NCBI GenBank assembly: GCA_005877565.1
Contig: VBOK01000257.1
Location: forward strand, 1 to 6,381
From: Nitrospirota bacterium
GTDB taxonomy: Bacteria > Nitrospirota > Nitrospiria > Nitrospirales > NS-4
Reading direction: 5' to 3'
Length of the DNA stretch: 6,381 bases
Of this stretch, positions 6,381 to 6,381 are shown piece by piece. Position numbers and translations under genes: made by a program. How positions within the stretch are numbered: the stretch's first letter is position 1; every line of letters starts with the position of its first letter. Under the pieces are notes generated by a model. That model saw only the letters and a list, made by a program, of their open reading frames with translations. It did no database searches and was not told the origin of the DNA.

Positions 6381-6381
6381 G

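Noticed and set aside
1..6381. CRISPR array, tRNA, rRNA, riboswitch or defence system
   Set aside because: No regularly spaced repeats, cloverleaf or conserved RNA motif was noticed, and none of the genes belongs to a known defence family.

Overview
The window is GC-rich, densely packed bacterial chromosomal DNA with two gene blocks that face each other. Overlapping ATGA start/stop junctions and very short spacers indicate two operons. The left block (plus strand, 1-4205) has the order ABC ATPase, ABC-2 permease, GldG-like protein, DUF4340 protein. This order is known from Nitrospirota, Methylomirabilota, Acidobacteriota and deltaproteobacterial lineages. A Nitrospira-like organism is my best guess, inferred from protein flavour only and with low to moderate certainty. 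No rRNA, tRNA, CRISPR array, transposase or integrase was seen.

Left block: the ATPase is cut by the window edge, so its Walker A is not visible; its C-terminus runs through a GC-rich palindrome. The permease and the DUF4340 gene each look broken. In both, the first 22-23 codons are in one frame and the rest continues in another frame, and the protein segment expected at the junction is missing. For DUF4340 the loss can be argued from the sequence alone, because the protein is built of three similar modules and the first lacks the N-terminal strand region that the other two keep. The GldG-like gene between them looks intact. The transporter as written here therefore cannot be made as two full-length membrane components. 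Either the locus is decaying or the assembly lost sequence twice.

Right block (minus strand, 6380 down to 4211): a signal-less trypsin-like (HtrA/DegP-type) serine protease with one PDZ domain, then an FMN nitroreductase-family protein, then a VOC (glyoxalase/extradiol dioxygenase fold) protein. Spacers are 42 and 25 bases, so co-transcription is likely; the promoter lies beyond the right edge. A joint role in stress handling or detoxification is only an inference. The two operons converge with 5 bases between stop codons, and a hairpin followed by a T-rich run overlaps the end of the VOC gene as a possible terminator for the minus-strand operon.

The features not explained by ordinary genes are the paired N-terminal lesions and two palindromes sharing the identical 13-base core cccctcgaggggg. 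One lies at the ATPase/permease junction, where it abuts the permease Shine-Dalgarno. The other lies on the stop codon of the protease.
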